Source: Oscillospiraceae bacterium (GTDB lineage Bacteria > Bacillota > Clostridia > Oscillospirales > Oscillospiraceae). Taken from it: DNA of 6,433 bases. The DNA is taken from contig JAFQDY010000093.1 in the NCBI GenBank assembly GCA_017399325.1, positions 1 to 6,433 on the forward strand, written 5' to 3'. Under the pieces are notes generated by a model that saw only the letters and a program-made list of their open reading frames with translations, was not told where the DNA came from and made no database searches. Made by a program: the position numbers and the translations under genes. Positions 6,241-6,433 of the stretch are shown here, one piece after another (the first letter of the stretch is position 1; every line of letters starts with the position of its first letter).

Positions 6241-6433
6241 ACTTTTCTCCATTTCACGCCTTGGGGGGTATCGATCACTTCAACACCCATTTCCTTTAAA
6301 ACATCCCGGATACGGTCAGCCTCTGCGTAGTTTTTGTCTTTCTTCGCCTGAGTGCGAGCGGCAACAAGAGCGTCGATCTCGGGGTCGGCAGAAGCCGCTT
6401 CTTCCTTCTTTTGCTGCTTTTTCAGTTCTTCGG
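6237..6433 (-). CDS. cysS: Cysteinyl-tRNA synthetase, C-terminal end only (5' part outside window)
   Basis: Class I enzyme that charges tRNA-Cys with cysteine in the cytoplasm. Only the last 64 residues are in the window, beginning EELKKQQKKEEAASADPEID. The remainder carries the C-terminal signature of the family: ALVAARTQAKKDKNYAEADR, then IRDVLKEMGVEVIDTPQGVKW and RKV. The AD-x-IRD-x-L helix and the DTPQG-x-x-W ending are highly characteristic. The catalytic domain (HIGH, KMSKS, zinc site) lies beyond the right edge. The TGA stop at 6239-6237 overlaps the polA ATG by four bases (ATGA), so the two genes are in one transcript. A charged Lys/Glu-rich stretch precedes the final helices and probably is a flexible linker. 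Confidence 0.92.
   Translation of the reverse strand, partial: EELKKQQKKEEAASADPEIDALVAARTQAKKDKNYAEADRIRDVLKEMGVEVIDTPQGVKWRKV
6247..6250 (-). promoter_or_regulatory. Ribosome binding site deciding the polA start
   Basis: GGAG on the minus strand stands 6 bases before the ATG at 6240 and overlaps the alternative ATG at 6252. This favours the downstream ATG and thus coupled translation with cysS. Confidence 0.65.

Overview
The window reads as ordinary chromosomal housekeeping DNA from a low-to-mid GC Gram-positive bacterium, most likely a clostridial (Firmicutes/Bacillota) anaerobe. Pointers are the shikimate dehydrogenase-shikimate kinase fusion, strong purine-rich Shine-Dalgarno sites, a family A DNA polymerase whose proofreading domain has decayed, and tightly packed co-directional genes. 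Genus cannot be fixed from the sequence alone.

Region 1 (1-1437, plus strand) is the end of an aromatic amino acid operon. A 5'-truncated AroE-AroK fusion is followed one base later by AroQ, so three consecutive shikimate pathway steps (dehydroquinate to dehydroshikimate to shikimate to shikimate-3-phosphate) are co-encoded. The unit ends at a 20-bp perfect inverted repeat that is symmetrical and can terminate transcription from both sides.

Region 2 (1433-1882, minus strand) is a stand-alone GNAT-family acetyltransferase that runs convergently into that terminator. Behind it lies the only long non-coding stretch (1883-2260). It is AT-rich and holds two perfect matches to the DnaA box consensus TTATNCACA, a third site with one mismatch, and a probable terminator for the operon to its right.

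Region 3 (2261-6433, minus strand, transcribed right to left) is a compact operon: cysS (C-terminal end only) - polA - rimI - tsaD. The junctions are a 4-base ATGA overlap, direct abutment, and a 4-base GTGA overlap, so translational coupling is likely throughout. The genes serve tRNA charging (CysRS), DNA repair and primer replacement (Pol I), N-terminal acetylation of ribosomal protein S18 (RimI) and the t6A37 tRNA modification (TsaD).

No mobile element, CRISPR array, tRNA or rRNA gene was seen. No convincing undescribed system was found. The most interesting non-obvious signal is the DnaA-box cluster in the 1883-2260 gap. Secondary points are the Arg substitution in the TsaD metal motif, the linker-free AroE-AroK fusion, and the symmetrical terminator that encodes both stop codons.
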